61,526 nt of DNA from Gammaproteobacteria bacterium (GCA_016874095.1 VGVH01000012.1:1-61526), one strand, 5' to 3'. Shown: positions 19,205 to 28,634, counted from the first letter of the stretch. Numbers and translations: made by a program. Notes: generated from the letters alone by a model not told the origin.

Positions 19205-20017
19205 ATGCAGATCGGAATAGTCACCCTGTTCCCGCAGATGGTGCGCGCGGCGCTCGACGTGGGTGTTTGTGGCCGGGCCTTGAATCGCGGCATCGCCACC
19301 GTCTCGACGACAGACCCGCGTGACCATGCGACGGATGTACACCGGACCGTCGACGACAGGCCGTTCGGTGGCGGGCCCGGGATGGTGCTGAAGTACGAGC
19401 CGCTGGCGCGCGCCATCGCAGCTGCCCGGAGCAACGTGCCGGAGGGTGGGCGAACGATCTTCCTGTCGCCTCAGGGCCGCAGGTTCGATCAGGCGATTGC
19501 GAACGAGTTGAGCCGGTTGCCGGGCTTCGTGCTGGTTGCCGGTCGCTACGAGGGATTCGATGAGCGGCTGCATGAGGCGCTGGCTGATGAAGAGTTGTCA
19601 GTAGGGGACTTCGTACTCAGCGGAGGGGAGGTTGCGGCCCTGGCGGTCGTAGATGCCGTCCTCAGGCTGCTGCCGGGAGCGCTCGGAGACGAGACCTCGG
19701 CGGCCCAGGACTCGTTCGGCGATGGGCTGCTCGACTGCCCGCATTACACGCGGCCCGAGGTCGTTGCGGGCCGAATGGTGCCGGCGGTGCTGGTCGGTGG
19801 TGATCATGCGGCCATCGCGCGGTGGCGAAGAAAGCAGGCCCTGGGCCGCACGTGGTTGCGCCGACCGGATCTGCTGGCCGGGCGGGACTGGAAGCAGGGG
19901 GAGAAGGCCCTGCTCGAGGAGTACCTCGCGGAGCACAACCTGACGGATAATGGCGGCAGGAATTTCGATGGCACGGGCTGCGCTCACGAGAGGGAGCCAG
20001 GCCCGATACTGAAGTGA
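19205..20017 (+). CDS. trmD: tRNA (guanine-N1-)-methyltransferase TrmD
   Basis: A 270-residue SPOUT enzyme that methylates G37 of tRNAs, preventing frameshifting. It begins [16 protein letters not shown] and shows [10 protein letters not shown], the knot region [13 protein letters not shown] and [16 protein letters not shown], and the C-terminal [14 protein letters not shown]. The product is somewhat longer than the E. coli protein (255) through a poorly conserved C-terminal tail. It ends 8 bases before the chosen rplS ATG. Confidence 0.95.
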   Translation: MQIGIVTLFPQMVRAALDVGVCGRALNRGIATVSTTDPRDHATDVHRTVDDRPFGGGPGMVLKYEPLARAIAAARSNVPEGGRTIFLSPQGRRFDQAIANELSRLPGFVLVAGRYEGFDERLHEALADEELSVGDFVLSGGEVAALAVVDAVLRLLPGALGDETSAAQDSFGDGLLDCPHYTRPEVVAGRMVPAVLVGGDHAAIARWRRKQALGRTWLRRPDLLAGRDWKQGEKALLEEYLAEHNLTDNGGRNFDGTGCAHEREPGPILK

Positions 20018-20025
20018 GAAGAAAT

Positions 20026-20370
20026 ATGAGCAAGATCATGCAGCAATTGGAGGCGGAACTGCAGCGCAAGGACATCCCGGAGTTCCACCCGGGCGACACC
20101 GTCGTTGTGCAGGTTCGCGTCAAGGAAGGCAACCGTGAGCGGTTGCAGGCATACGAAGGTGTCGTCATCGCAAAGCGGAGCAGGGGCGCGAATTCGTCAT
20201 TCACCGTCCGCAAGATTTCGCATGGCGAGGGCGTGGAACGCGTTTTTCCGACCCACAGCCCGACAGTGGCGGAGATCAAGGTGAAGCGCCGCGGCGATGT
20301 GCGCCGGGGCAAGCTTTACTATCTCCGTGATCGCAGCGGGAAGTCCGCGCGCATCAAGGAACGGGTCTGA
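20026..20370 (+). CDS. rplS: 50S ribosomal protein L19
   Basis: A 114-residue L19, located at the 30S-50S interface. It starts [20 protein letters not shown] and has [29 protein letters not shown] and [18 protein letters not shown]. The ATG at 20026 gives the standard N-terminus; the frame is open four codons further upstream into trmD. It ends the rpsP operon. Confidence 0.97.
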   Translation: MSKIMQQLEAELQRKDIPEFHPGDTVVVQVRVKEGNRERLQAYEGVVIAKRSRGANSSFTVRKISHGEGVERVFPTHSPTVAEIKVKRRGDVRRGKLYYLRDRSGKSARIKERV

Positions 20371-20397
20371 GTCGATATTGCGGCAGCGGCGTTTCGC

Positions 20398-21270
20398 GTG
20401 GGACCAGCGCCTGCAGTCAGACGTAACGCCGCGGTCGCGGTCCTGCTGGCATCGCTTGGTGCCAGCAGTTGCGCTTCCGTCGGCGGGGCTGCCGTATCCG
20501 GCCTGGCGGAATCCCTCTCCGCCGCAATTCTCGATGCCGCTGACCCCGGCATCGTGCAGGACGGCGTACCGGCCTACCTGCTGCTGATGGATGCTGCGGT
20601 TCGCAGTGCGCCCGACAACGAGCGGGGGCTCGCAGCGGCAGCCCAGCTTTACGCGCTCTATGGCATCGCTTTCACCACAGACCCGGTGCGTTCCGCGATC
20701 CTGACCGGGAAAGCCCGCGAATACGGGCAGCGTGCTTTGTGCGCCGCCGACGAGGCGGCCTGTGGTGTCGATGGGCTCGAGTACGATGGTTTTGTCAGGG
20801 CGGTTGATGGTCTTGATGAGGATTCCAGTGCAGCTCTCTACAGCTACTGCATTGGCTCGCTGGCCTACATCCGCGCCCACAGCGAGAATTGGGAGGCACT
20901 CGCGAAACTGCCTAAGATCGAGCACGCGTTGGCGGTGTTGCTGCGAATGCCCGAGACGGCAAACACGGGCAGTGTCCACACCTACCTCGGTGTCCTGAAC
21001 ACGTTGCGCCCCGAGTCTCTTGGCGGACGGCCCGAGGAAGGCCGCCGGCACTTCGAGCGGGCAATCGACCTGACTGGGGGTCGCGACCTGTCCGCAAAGG
21101 TCGAGTTCGCGCGAAATTACGCCAGGCTGGTTTACGACCGGGAACTCCACGATCGTCTGCTCAACGAAGTGCTGGCAGCGCCAGCGCAGGCGGATGGACT
21201 CACGTTGCTCAATACGCTGGCCCAGGCAGACGCCAGGCAGTTGCTCGCCAGCGCCGACGAGTACTTCTGA
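20398..21270 (+). CDS. TRAP transporter TatT-component-like lipoprotein
   Basis: A 290-residue helical protein starting at GTG, with a signal segment AVAVLLASLGASSCASVGG whose SSC is the likely lipid-modified cysteine. The rest is Ala/Leu-rich paired helices, including ERGLAAAAQLYALYGIAF and RRHFERAIDLTGG, as in the TatT family. TatT proteins are TPR-like partners of TRAP binding proteins in some organisms. It is 28 bases upstream of a complete dctPQM set, which supports the call. Confidence 0.77.
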   Translation: MGPAPAVRRNAAVAVLLASLGASSCASVGGAAVSGLAESLSAAILDAADPGIVQDGVPAYLLLMDAAVRSAPDNERGLAAAAQLYALYGIAFTTDPVRSAILTGKAREYGQRALCAADEAACGVDGLEYDGFVRAVDGLDEDSSAALYSYCIGSLAYIRAHSENWEALAKLPKIEHALAVLLRMPETANTGSVHTYLGVLNTLRPESLGGRPEEGRRHFERAIDLTGGRDLSAKVEFARNYARLVYDRELHDRLLNEVLAAPAQADGLTLLNTLAQADARQLLASADEYF

Positions 21271-21298
21271 TATCAGTATCTAGGCTGGAACAGTCGCC

Positions 21299-22327
21299 AT
21301 GAAATTCGCAGCGTCGCTATTTTTCGCGTCGTTCCTGGTGTTCGGAACCGCAGCGGGCGGGCCCGTAGAACTCAAGATCGCGACAGTTGTGCCGGAGGGC
21401 TCGGCCTGGATGAAGGAGATGCGCGCGGCAGCTGCGGATGTAAAGGCGCGCAGCGGTGGCCGTGTTGCTGTCAAGCTCTATGGCGGCGGCGTCATGGGCA
21501 ACGACAGGCAGGTATTGCGGAAGATTCGCATTGGTCAGCTCCATGGCGGCGCCTTCACGGCGAACAGCCTCGCCGAGAAGTATCCCGATATCGCCCTTTA
21601 CGGGCTGCCGATGATTTTTGCTTCGCAGGCGGAAGTCGATTACGTGCGCGAGCGCATGGATGCGACTCTCGCTGCCGGCCTGGAAAAGGCAGGTTTCGTT
21701 TCCTTCGGTATCGCCGGTGGCGGGTTTGCCCGGATATTGGCCGGCAAGCCGGTAACGGTCACGGCCGACATGGGTGGCTTGAAGATATGGGTCCCCGAGG
21801 GCGACAGGATCAGTACCGCGGCCATGCTGGCGCTGCGGCTTGCGCCGGTCAGCCTGCCGGTTACCGATGTTCTCACCGGCCTGCAGACAGGTCTTATCGA
21901 TGTCATCGCTGCGCCACCTGCGGCGGCGATCGCGTTGCAGTGGCACACGCGCGTGAAGTACGTGACCGATGTGCCGCTGATGTACGCGATTGGGCTGATG
22001 GCCATCGATACGATGGCGTTCTCACGCATGGAGCCCTCGGATCAGCAAGTCTTTCGGGAGGTAATGGGCGCGGTCTATCGGAAGCTCGACCAGGCCAGCA
22101 GCCGTGAGGATGCGGCAGCGCAGAAGGCGCTGCTCGCCGGCGGGATCAAGCCTGTTGTCGCGAATTCCGCCGATGTGGCCGCGTGGCGCCGCGCCTGCGA
22201 GGCGGCCAACGCTGATCTGGGTTCGCAGGGCGCGTATACACCGGCGCTGCTCGCAACGCTTCAGAAGCATCTCGCCGATTTCCGCCGCAACGGCGGCATC
22301 GTCCGGCAGGCACCCGCCGCTCCATGA
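21299..22327 (+). CDS. TRAP transporter solute-binding protein (DctP family)
   Basis: A 342-residue periplasmic binding protein. The signal peptide (about 1-20, AASLFFASFLVFGTAAG) is followed by LKIATVVPEGSAWMKEMRAA, GRVAVKLYGGGVMGNDRQVL and, in the middle, GGLKIWVPEGDRISTAAML, with the arginine-containing ligand region typical of DctP proteins. It captures an organic acid or similar solute for the sodium-driven permease encoded downstream. The actual substrate cannot be read from the sequence. It overlaps dctQ by 4 bases. Confidence 0.88.
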   Translation: MKFAASLFFASFLVFGTAAGGPVELKIATVVPEGSAWMKEMRAAAADVKARSGGRVAVKLYGGGVMGNDRQVLRKIRIGQLHGGAFTANSLAEKYPDIALYGLPMIFASQAEVDYVRERMDATLAAGLEKAGFVSFGIAGGGFARILAGKPVTVTADMGGLKIWVPEGDRISTAAMLALRLAPVSLPVTDVLTGLQTGLIDVIAAPPAAAIALQWHTRVKYVTDVPLMYAIGLMAIDTMAFSRMEPSDQQVFREVMGAVYRKLDQASSREDAAAQKALLAGGIKPVVANSADVAAWRRACEAANADLGSQGAYTPALLATLQKHLADFRRNGGIVRQAPAAP

Positions 22328-22845
22328 CCCGCAGCCCGGACGCATCGCTCGTCGGGCGGGTGACCGGTTTGGCCCGCGCCTGCGAGACCGGGCTGCTCTG
22401 CGCCGTGCTCGCAGCCATGGTGCTGCTCGCGGCCGCGCAGATAGTCTTCAGGAACCTTGGCTGGGGCGGTATTGCGTGGGCGGACGAAGCATTGCGGCTC
22501 ATGGTGTTGTGGGTTGCCGTACTCGGCGCCGTTGCAGCCAGCCGCGGACAGCGCCACGTGAGCATTGATGCGTTCGCCAGGCTGATGCAGCCTGCAGCCT
22601 GGCGTGCCGTGCAGCGACTGACTGCTGCCTTCGCGACAGTTGTATGCGCCGCCCTGGCATGGCAATCGTTGCTCTTCGTGCGTGAGTCGGCTGCTGCAGG
22701 CGATCTCGCGCTCGGGGGTGCCGTGCCGGCCTGGGCGACGCAGGTCATCCTGCCGGTGGGCTTCGCGCTCATGGCCCTGCGCTACGCGATTCTGGTCTGG
22801 TCCGGCCCCGCAGTCGCCGATAACCGGCAGCCGGCGGCCCATTGA
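22324..22845 (+). CDS. TRAP transporter small permease (DctQ family)
   Basis: A 173-residue membrane protein with four hydrophobic helices, including LLCAVLAAMVLLAAAQIVF and LRLMVLWVAVLGAVAA. The motif WADEALRLMVLWVAVLGA is characteristic of DctQ. It forms the transport unit with DctM. It overlaps both neighbours by 4 bases (ATGA with the binding protein, TTGA with dctM), so all three are coupled. Confidence 0.88.
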   Translation: MTRSPDASLVGRVTGLARACETGLLCAVLAAMVLLAAAQIVFRNLGWGGIAWADEALRLMVLWVAVLGAVAASRGQRHVSIDAFARLMQPAAWRAVQRLTAAFATVVCAALAWQSLLFVRESAAAGDLALGGAVPAWATQVILPVGFALMALRYAILVWSGPAVADNRQPAAH

Positions 22846-24095
22846 CGGCGGTTGTCCTCGTCGTCCTGACGCTGCTCGGCGCGCCGCTGTTCGCGGTGAT
22901 CGCGGCCGGTGCCATGCTCGGGTTCCAGACAGCCGGCATTCCCCTCCTTGCGGTGCCGATCGAGGTATTCGGGATCGCCGAGACGCCAATTCTGCTGGCC
23001 ATTCCGCTGTTTACCTTTGCAGGCTACGTGCTGGCGGAGAGCAGGGCGCCCCTGCGCCTCGTGCGGCTGACTTCCGCTGTGGTCGGCTGGATACCGGGTG
23101 GCGTTGCAATGGTCGCCATCGTGGTCTGCGCGATCTTCACGGCGTTCACCGGCGGTTCGGGCGTCACGATCATTGCGCTGGGTGCCGCGCTGTTGCCGGC
23201 GCTCCTCAAGGCGGGCTACGACGAGCGCTTCAGTCTCGGGCTGATCACTTCGGCCGGATGCCTGGGCCTGCTGTTCGCGCCATCTCTGCCACTGATCCTG
23301 TACGGCATCGTTACCGAGACGTCGATCGACGAGATGTTCATCGCAGGCATCGTGCCTGGCTCGCTGATGATGCTTGGTCTTGCCGCCTATTGCCTCTGGC
23401 GGAACCGGCATGTCCGCGTACCGCTCAGTGAATTCTCCTGGTCCGAAGTCCGGGCCGCTGCTGCCGACGCCTGGCTTGACCTGCCGTTGCCGATTCTGGT
23501 TCTGGGTGGCATTTATGGCGGGGTTTTCGCAGTCTCGGAGGCGGCGGCCGTGACTGCGGTATACGTCGTGATCGCCGAGGCGCTCGTTCATCGCGACATT
23601 CCCCTGCGTCGGCTGCCGGCGATCATGCGCGATTCGATGGTCCTGGTCGGCGCCATCCTGCTGATCCTGGGGCTGTCGCTGGCGTCGACGAACGTGATGA
23701 TCGATGCGCAGCTGCCCGAGCGCATGGTCGCCGAGGTCACCCAGCTCGTCGGCGGTCGTACGAGCTTTCTCGCGCTTCTGTTCGTGTTCCTCCTGCTGCT
23801 GGGCGCCGTGCTGGACATTTTTGCCGCACTGCTCCTGGTCGTGCCGCTGATCGCGCCGGTTGCCGCGCAGTACGGGATCGACCCGGTTCATCTCGGCATA
23901 CTGTTCGTCGCGAATTTGGAGCTGGGATACCTCGCCCCGCCGATGGGACGCAATCTGGTCGTGGCCAGCTACCGCTTCAACCAGTCGATCCTTTCGCTCT
24001 ACCGGGCGACCTTTCCGTTCGTGCTCGTGCTCCTGCTGACGGTCGTGCTGGTAACCTTTGTTCCGCAGCTGTCGCTGTGGATGCTGGGTCGCTGA
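22842..24095 (+). CDS. TRAP transporter large permease (DctM family)
   Basis: A 417-residue protein with about a dozen membrane helices. It includes IAETPILLAIPLFTFAGYVL, FTAFTGGSGVTIIALGAALLPAL and LGLLFAPSLPLILYG. These are hallmark DctM sequences, including the GGSG-type re-entrant loop region. It carries the sodium-coupled transport pathway. The TTG start at 22842 overlaps the dctQ stop. Its TGA overlaps an ATG of the following dehydrogenase frame. Confidence 0.9.
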   Translation: MTAVVLVVLTLLGAPLFAVIAAGAMLGFQTAGIPLLAVPIEVFGIAETPILLAIPLFTFAGYVLAESRAPLRLVRLTSAVVGWIPGGVAMVAIVVCAIFTAFTGGSGVTIIALGAALLPALLKAGYDERFSLGLITSAGCLGLLFAPSLPLILYGIVTETSIDEMFIAGIVPGSLMMLGLAAYCLWRNRHVRVPLSEFSWSEVRAAAADAWLDLPLPILVLGGIYGGVFAVSEAAAVTAVYVVIAEALVHRDIPLRRLPAIMRDSMVLVGAILLILGLSLASTNVMIDAQLPERMVAEVTQLVGGRTSFLALLFVFLLLLGAVLDIFAALLLVVPLIAPVAAQYGIDPVHLGILFVANLELGYLAPPMGRNLVVASYRFNQSILSLYRATFPFVLVLLLTVVLVTFVPQLSLWMLGR

Positions 24096-24115
24096 TGGCC
24101 CCGGGAGTTCATGCA

Positions 24116-25207
24116 GTGAGAACCGGAATATTGTTCGCCCTGGCAGTGCTGGCAGGCGCAGCGGCTCATCCCGCAGATCTGCCGGATAACCTGCGGCTTC
24201 CACCGGGGTTCAGGGCCGAGCGACTGGTTTCGGTGCCGGGCGCCCGTTCGATGGCCCTCGGCGAACAGGGCACGCTGTTCATTTCGACTCGCCAGGCAGG
24301 CAGCGTCCATGCAGTGACCGATCCCTTCGGTCGCAATCCGCAAGTGCGGACTATCCTGTCGGGCCTGAAGATGCCCAACGGAGTCGCGTTTCGCAACGGG
24401 ACCCTGTACGTCGCCGACCAGACGCGACTTCTTGCCATCAAGGGAGCGGAGTCTGCGGCGTCGCCGGCAGCACCCGAGGCGATCGCAGACCTCCCGTTCA
24501 AGAACGCGCTGCACAGCTGGCGCTACACCGGCTTCGGACCGGACGGGCTGCTGTACATTTCGATCGGGGCGCCATGCAATGTCTGTGACGAAGCTGACTT
24601 CGGCCAGATCATCCGCATGCGTCCTGACGGCAGTGCGCGTGAGGTCGTGGCGAGGGGTGTCCGCAACAGCGTCGGCTTCGATTGGCATCCCCGTACACGG
24701 GAACTGTGGTTCACCGACAATGGAAGGGACATGCTCGGGGATGACGAGCCCCCCTGCGAGCTCAATCGCCTCGCGCGAAACGGGGAGCATTTCGGTTTCC
24801 CGTTCTGCCACGGCAGCGCCACCCGGGACCCGCAATTCGGGTCGGCCAGAAGCTGCGGTGAGTTCACGCCGCCGTCCCGTGCGCTCGGGCCACACGTCGC
24901 GCCGCTCGGCATGCGTTTCTACGATGGCCGGATGTTTCCGAAGCGCTACCGCAACCAGCTGTTCGTGGCGGAGCATGGTTCCTGGAACCGGAGCAAGGGC
25001 GCGGGTCGCACCGGTTACCGGGTTATGCTCATCCGCTTCGACAAGGGTGCTGAACCGGGCTACGAGCCCTTCATTGAAGGATTCCTCGACGGGGACACGG
25101 TTCGCGGTCGGCCGGTCGATATCATCGTCGCGCCTGACGGTGCCTTGCTCGTAAGCGACGACGCCGCGGGCGCCATCTATCGCGTGACGTATACCGGTCG
25201 TCGCTGA
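24116..25207 (+). CDS. PQQ-dependent sugar dehydrogenase-like beta-propeller protein
   Basis: A secreted protein of about 363 residues. The signal peptide is RTGILFALAVLAGAAAHPAD. The body shows the beta-propeller pattern of soluble glucose/sorbosone dehydrogenases: LRLPPGFRAERLVSVPGARS, MPNGVAFRNGTLYVAD, RNSVGFDWHPRTRELWFTDN, FGFPFCHGSA and VAEHGSWNRS. I chose the GTG at 24116 because GGGAG lies 8 bases upstream and the signal peptide then begins properly. The ATG at 24095, overlapping the dctM stop, is the alternative. Two cysteine pairs (APCNVCDEADF region, PPCELN/FCHG) may form disulphides. Oxidised substrate and link to the TRAP system are unknown. Confidence 0.78.
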   Translation: MRTGILFALAVLAGAAAHPADLPDNLRLPPGFRAERLVSVPGARSMALGEQGTLFISTRQAGSVHAVTDPFGRNPQVRTILSGLKMPNGVAFRNGTLYVADQTRLLAIKGAESAASPAAPEAIADLPFKNALHSWRYTGFGPDGLLYISIGAPCNVCDEADFGQIIRMRPDGSAREVVARGVRNSVGFDWHPRTRELWFTDNGRDMLGDDEPPCELNRLARNGEHFGFPFCHGSATRDPQFGSARSCGEFTPPSRALGPHVAPLGMRFYDGRMFPKRYRNQLFVAEHGSWNRSKGAGRTGYRVMLIRFDKGAEPGYEPFIEGFLDGDTVRGRPVDIIVAPDGALLVSDDAAGAIYRVTYTGRR

Positions 25208-25229
25208 CGGACCACAGGGAGACTGCTGC

Positions 25230-27101
25230 ATGTTGACGAACCCGATCGTGAGATTCTTCGCCTGGGTATGGCGCCTGCTCAACAATCTGCGCCGGGTCCT
25301 GCACCTCGTCCTGCTGCTCGCGATTTTCTCCGTTCTTCTGGCCGGCGCAGGCACGACGACGGTGATGGTGCCGGAGTCGGCGGCATTGGTGGTGGACCCG
25401 ACCGGGGCGCTGGTAGAACAGCTGGCCGGTGATCCGCTGGACCGGGCGCTGGAGGAATTCGCCGGGGAATGGCCGACCGAAGCGCTGCTGCAGGATGTCG
25501 TCGACAGCCTCGAAGCCGCGGCTGAAGACGACCGCATCAAGGCGGTCGTCCTGCGACTCGAGTACATGACGGCCGACTCGCTGCCCAAACTGCGCGCGGT
25601 TGCGGGCGCGATCGGCAGGGTGCGCGAAGCAGGCAAGAAGGTGATTACTCTCGGCGATGCGTTCGATCAGGATCAGTACTACCTGGCAGCGCACGGTGAC
25701 GAGATCTACATGAACGATCTCGGTTTCGTCTACATCGACGGTTACGGTTACTACCGGACGTTTTTCCGCAGTGCGCTGGAGAAGTTGCACATCGACCTCA
25801 ACGTCTTCCGCGTCGGCGAATTCAAGTCGTTCGTCGAGCCGTATATCCGCGACGACATGTCGGACGAGGACAAGACGGCGAGCCGCAAGTGGCTCGAGTT
25901 GCTCTGGGCCTCGTACCAGCGTGACGTCGTCAAGGTTCGCGGCCTGGATGAGGGCAGCCTGCTTGCCTACGCCAACAACCTGCCGGAGCTGCTTGCGGCC
26001 GCGCAGGGCTCGACCTCCCGGGTAGCGGTGGATGCGAAACTGGTAGACGGGCTGATGAGCCGGCAGGAATTCTCCGACTACATGACGGATATGGTCGGGC
26101 CTGACGATGAGGGTGAGGGCGACTCCTTCGCGCAGATTGACTACCTTTCATACCTGGGAGCAACAAGGCGCGCCAAATTGCCGGATGCTGCAGGCGATGC
26201 AGTGGCGGTCGTCGTGGCGGCTGGCCAGATCGTCGACGGAGATGCATCGCCAGGCATGGTCGGTGGCGATACCCTGGCCGAAACCATCCGCCAGGCGGGA
26301 ATTGATGACAGCGTTCGGGCGGTAGTGCTGCGCATCGACAGTCCCGGCGGCAGCATGTTCGCGTCGGAAGTCGTTGCCGATGCATTGGATGCATTGAAGG
26401 AGACCGGCAAACCGCTGGTGGCATCCATGGGCGGTCTGGCGGCATCCGGCGGCTACTACATCGCTCTGCCGGCTGACGAAATCTGGACTGACGAGGCAAC
26501 CATTACCGGCTCCATCGGCGTGGGCGCCATTGTGCCGACGATAAATCGCGGGCTCGACAAGCTCGGGGTCCACGTCGACGGATTCGGCACGACCGACCTT
26601 GCCGGTCAGCTGCGGCTCGATCGGGAGCTGGGTCCGGACGCAAGAAACATCCTCCAGCAGGGAGTAGCCGACGCGTACCGCATTTTCGTTGCCAAGGTTG
26701 CCGCGGCACGCAAGATGGAATTCGAGGAAACGGACGCTCTCGCGCGAGGACGTGTCTGGATCGGCAGCGATGCGCTCGAGCTGGGCCTCGTCGACAGCAT
26801 GGGTGGGCTGGACGATGCGATCGATGCGGCAGCGCGCCGCGCCGGCCTCGAGTCCGGCAGCTACGAAACGCGGGTCGTCGAGCCGGAGTTGTCGATGGTG
26901 GAAAGGTTGCTCCGGGACTACGGCGTGCGATTGCTGGTCAACCTGAGGTCATGGGGTCTCGCCCGGAAGGTGTCGGCTCAAAGCATCGCTGAAAGCATGG
27001 TCGAGCGAGGCAGCGCCGAGCTGGAGAGGCTCGCCGCATTCAACGATCCGCGCGGCCTGTACATGCTGTGCGCCTGCGATACCCGGGCGCTCGGGCGCTA
27101 G
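25230..27101 (+). CDS. sppA: Signal peptide peptidase SppA, 67-kDa type
   Basis: A 623-residue inner-membrane serine protease that degrades cleaved signal peptides. One N-terminal membrane anchor (VLHLVLLLAIFSVLLAG, about 23-40) precedes two homologous protease domains. The N-terminal domain supplies the catalytic lysine (VFRVGEFKSFVEPYIRD, near 200) and the C-terminal one the serine (ASMGGLAASGGYYIALPADE). LRIDSPGGSMFASEV is also typical. Length matches the long, E. coli-type form. It converges on sixA; both stops share the bases CTAG at 27098-27101. Confidence 0.93.
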   Translation: MLTNPIVRFFAWVWRLLNNLRRVLHLVLLLAIFSVLLAGAGTTTVMVPESAALVVDPTGALVEQLAGDPLDRALEEFAGEWPTEALLQDVVDSLEAAAEDDRIKAVVLRLEYMTADSLPKLRAVAGAIGRVREAGKKVITLGDAFDQDQYYLAAHGDEIYMNDLGFVYIDGYGYYRTFFRSALEKLHIDLNVFRVGEFKSFVEPYIRDDMSDEDKTASRKWLELLWASYQRDVVKVRGLDEGSLLAYANNLPELLAAAQGSTSRVAVDAKLVDGLMSRQEFSDYMTDMVGPDDEGEGDSFAQIDYLSYLGATRRAKLPDAAGDAVAVVVAAGQIVDGDASPGMVGGDTLAETIRQAGIDDSVRAVVLRIDSPGGSMFASEVVADALDALKETGKPLVASMGGLAASGGYYIALPADEIWTDEATITGSIGVGAIVPTINRGLDKLGVHVDGFGTTDLAGQLRLDRELGPDARNILQQGVADAYRIFVAKVAAARKMEFEETDALARGRVWIGSDALELGLVDSMGGLDDAIDAAARRAGLESGSYETRVVEPELSMVERLLRDYGVRLLVNLRSWGLARKVSAQSIAESMVERGSAELERLAAFNDPRGLYMLCACDTRALGR

Positions 27102-27628
27102 ACGCTCGTCGTCTCGTCCCGGGCGTTTCGCGGGTCATCCGTGGCGAGGACGGTGGCTCCACCGGGGGCCACCAGCCAGTCCTTGCCTTCGAATGAAAGG
27201 GTGACGAGGGCGGCAGTGCCAAGTGGCTCCAGCGCCCGTCCTGACAGGAGCCCGGCAAGGTCTGATATGCCCGGATTGTGGCCGCAGACAAGGATTTCCG
27301 AGAACGTGTCGTCGATGGCGCCGATGGCGCCGATGGCGCCGAGAATTTCGCCGGGGCCTGCCAGGTAGAGCGCTGGTTCGCGCTGGATGAACTCATCGGG
27401 ATAGCCGAGCGCTTTCGCGATCGCGCGCGCCGTCTGGCTGGCGCGGACCGCCGAGCTGGTCAATACCAGCGATGGCCGTGCACCGGCGATGCGCAGCCGT
27501 TCACCCATCTCCGCGGCCTCGTGAATGCCGCGATCGTCCAGTGGTCGATCCCGGTCGGCGGTTGCCGGATCCGCCGGCCCGGCGTGAGCGTGGCGCAGCA
27601 GCGTCAGGCGACGGACTCTGATTCCCAC
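27098..27628 (-). CDS. sixA: Phosphohistidine phosphatase SixA-like
   Basis: A 176-residue histidine phosphatase. The catalytic RHG-type motif is at the start (RLTLLRHAHAGPAD), and the second conserved histidine lies in EILVCGHNPGISDLAGLL. SixA removes phosphate from histidine residues such as those of the nitrogen PTS or ArcB. Between the two motifs is GAIGAIGAI, encoded by a triplicated 9-bp repeat that adds six residues. It starts 3 bases after sufT ends, so it may be read from the suf operon. Confidence 0.86.
   Translation of the reverse strand: MGIRVRRLTLLRHAHAGPADPATADRDRPLDDRGIHEAAEMGERLRIAGARPSLVLTSSAVRASQTARAIAKALGYPDEFIQREPALYLAGPGEILGAIGAIGAIDDTFSEILVCGHNPGISDLAGLLSGRALEPLGTAALVTLSFEGKDWLVAPGGATVLATDDPRNARDETTSV
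27313..27339. repeat. Three tandem 9-bp repeats inside sixA
   Basis: The unit CGATGGCGC occurs three times without mismatch, followed by a partial fourth copy. Being a multiple of three, it adds Gly-Ala-Ile units to SixA without changing frame. Such short perfect repeats can change copy number by slippage. Confidence 0.85.
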
Positions 27629-27631
27629 GGC

Positions 27632-28201
27632 TTACAGCAGCCCGGCATCCAGGCGCGCGGCTTCCGACATCATGCTCTGGTTCCACGGAGGATCGAACAC
27701 CAGTTCCACGTTGACCTCGCCGCAGGTTGGCAGCAACCGCACCTTGTCCTTCACATCCTCGAGCAGGATTTCTCCCATGCCGCAGCCTGGCGCGGTGACG
27801 GTCATGCGGATCGAGACATCGCGAAGTCCGGTTGCCTCGTTGCGGGCGACCTGGCAGTCGTAGATGAGTCCGAGCTCAACGATGTTGATCGGAATCTCGG
27901 GGTCGTAGACGTTGCGCATCTGGTCCCAGACCAGCTCGTTGAAGTCGAAGTCGGTGGCGTCGGGCCGCAGTGTCGGGACCTCCGGCACGTCCTTGCCGAG
28001 GGCATCTGCGTCCCGTCCGGCAACGCGATAGAGATTGCCTTCGAAATAGAGGGTGAAGCTGCCGCCCATTGCCTGCGTGATGTACGCCAGCGAGTCCTTC
28101 GGCAGGGTCTCGCTTGTGCCGGCAGGAACCGCGGTGACTTCCAGGTCACGCCGCAGGGTGACCGGCTCATTCTGTTGTCCGAGCATGTCAGTTCGACTCA
28201 T
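27632..28201 (-). CDS. sufT: SufT, MIP18/DUF59-family Fe-S maturation protein
   Basis: A 189-residue protein whose C-terminal two-thirds is a DUF59 domain: WDQMRNVYDPEIPINIVELG, MTVTAPGCGMGEIL and VNVELVFDPPWNQSMMS, with the conserved Cys in APGCGM. The N-terminal part (about 1-85) is the extension found in SufT. Family members help deliver Fe-S clusters to target proteins. It is the last suf gene and overlaps sufU by 14 bases. Confidence 0.92.
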   Translation of the reverse strand: MSRTDMLGQQNEPVTLRRDLEVTAVPAGTSETLPKDSLAYITQAMGGSFTLYFEGNLYRVAGRDADALGKDVPEVPTLRPDATDFDFNELVWDQMRNVYDPEIPINIVELGLIYDCQVARNEATGLRDVSIRMTVTAPGCGMGEILLEDVKDKVRLLPTCGEVNVELVFDPPWNQSMMSEAARLDAGLL

Positions 28202-28634
28202 CGGCAGGTCTGAGCGCGCGTTCCAGCGCAGCCCAGGGAAGCAGCGCGCAGCGGATCCGCGCCGGGTAGTCCCGGACGCCGGTCAGCGGACGCAGCGGTT
28301 CGGGCACTTCGCTGTCCCCCGGCCCGCTCATGGCCGCAGCGAATCGCCGGCCCGTGTCCAGCGCCTCGCCCTCGCTCATGCCGTGCACCAGGTCCGTCAG
28401 CAGCGACGCCGATGCCATCGAGATGGCGCAGCCATGACCGTCGAACGAAGTCCCGACGATACGACGCGGATCCCTGCTGAGTCGCAGGTACACCGTGAAG
28501 TGATCGCCGCACAGTGCATTCGTCGCGCTGGCCTGACAGTCGGCCGATGCCATGGCGCCGAAGTTGTGCGGTGCCTGGCTGTGTGCCAGCACTGCATCGC
28601 GATAGAGGCGGGTCATTGCAGCAGAATCGGTCAT
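28188..28634 (-). CDS. sufU: SufU-type Fe-S assembly protein
   Basis: A 148-residue IscU-fold protein. The three cysteines and aspartate of zinc-binding SufU proteins are present: NALCGD, GHGCAISMASASL and ARIRCALLPW. The insertion between the second and third cysteine is typical of SufU as opposed to IscU. In this role SufU accepts sulfur from SufS. It replaces SufE, which is not found here. It overlaps sufS by 4 bases and sufT by 14. Confidence 0.9.
   Translation of the reverse strand: MTDSAAMTRLYRDAVLAHSQAPHNFGAMASADCQASATNALCGDHFTVYLRLSRDPRRIVGTSFDGHGCAISMASASLLTDLVHGMSEGEALDTGRRFAAAMSGPGDSEVPEPLRPLTGVRDYPARIRCALLPWAALERALRPADESN

Noticed and set aside
27313-27339. Short tandem repeat as a CRISPR-like array
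   Set aside because: Units are 9 bp, contiguous with no spacers, and lie inside a coding frame.
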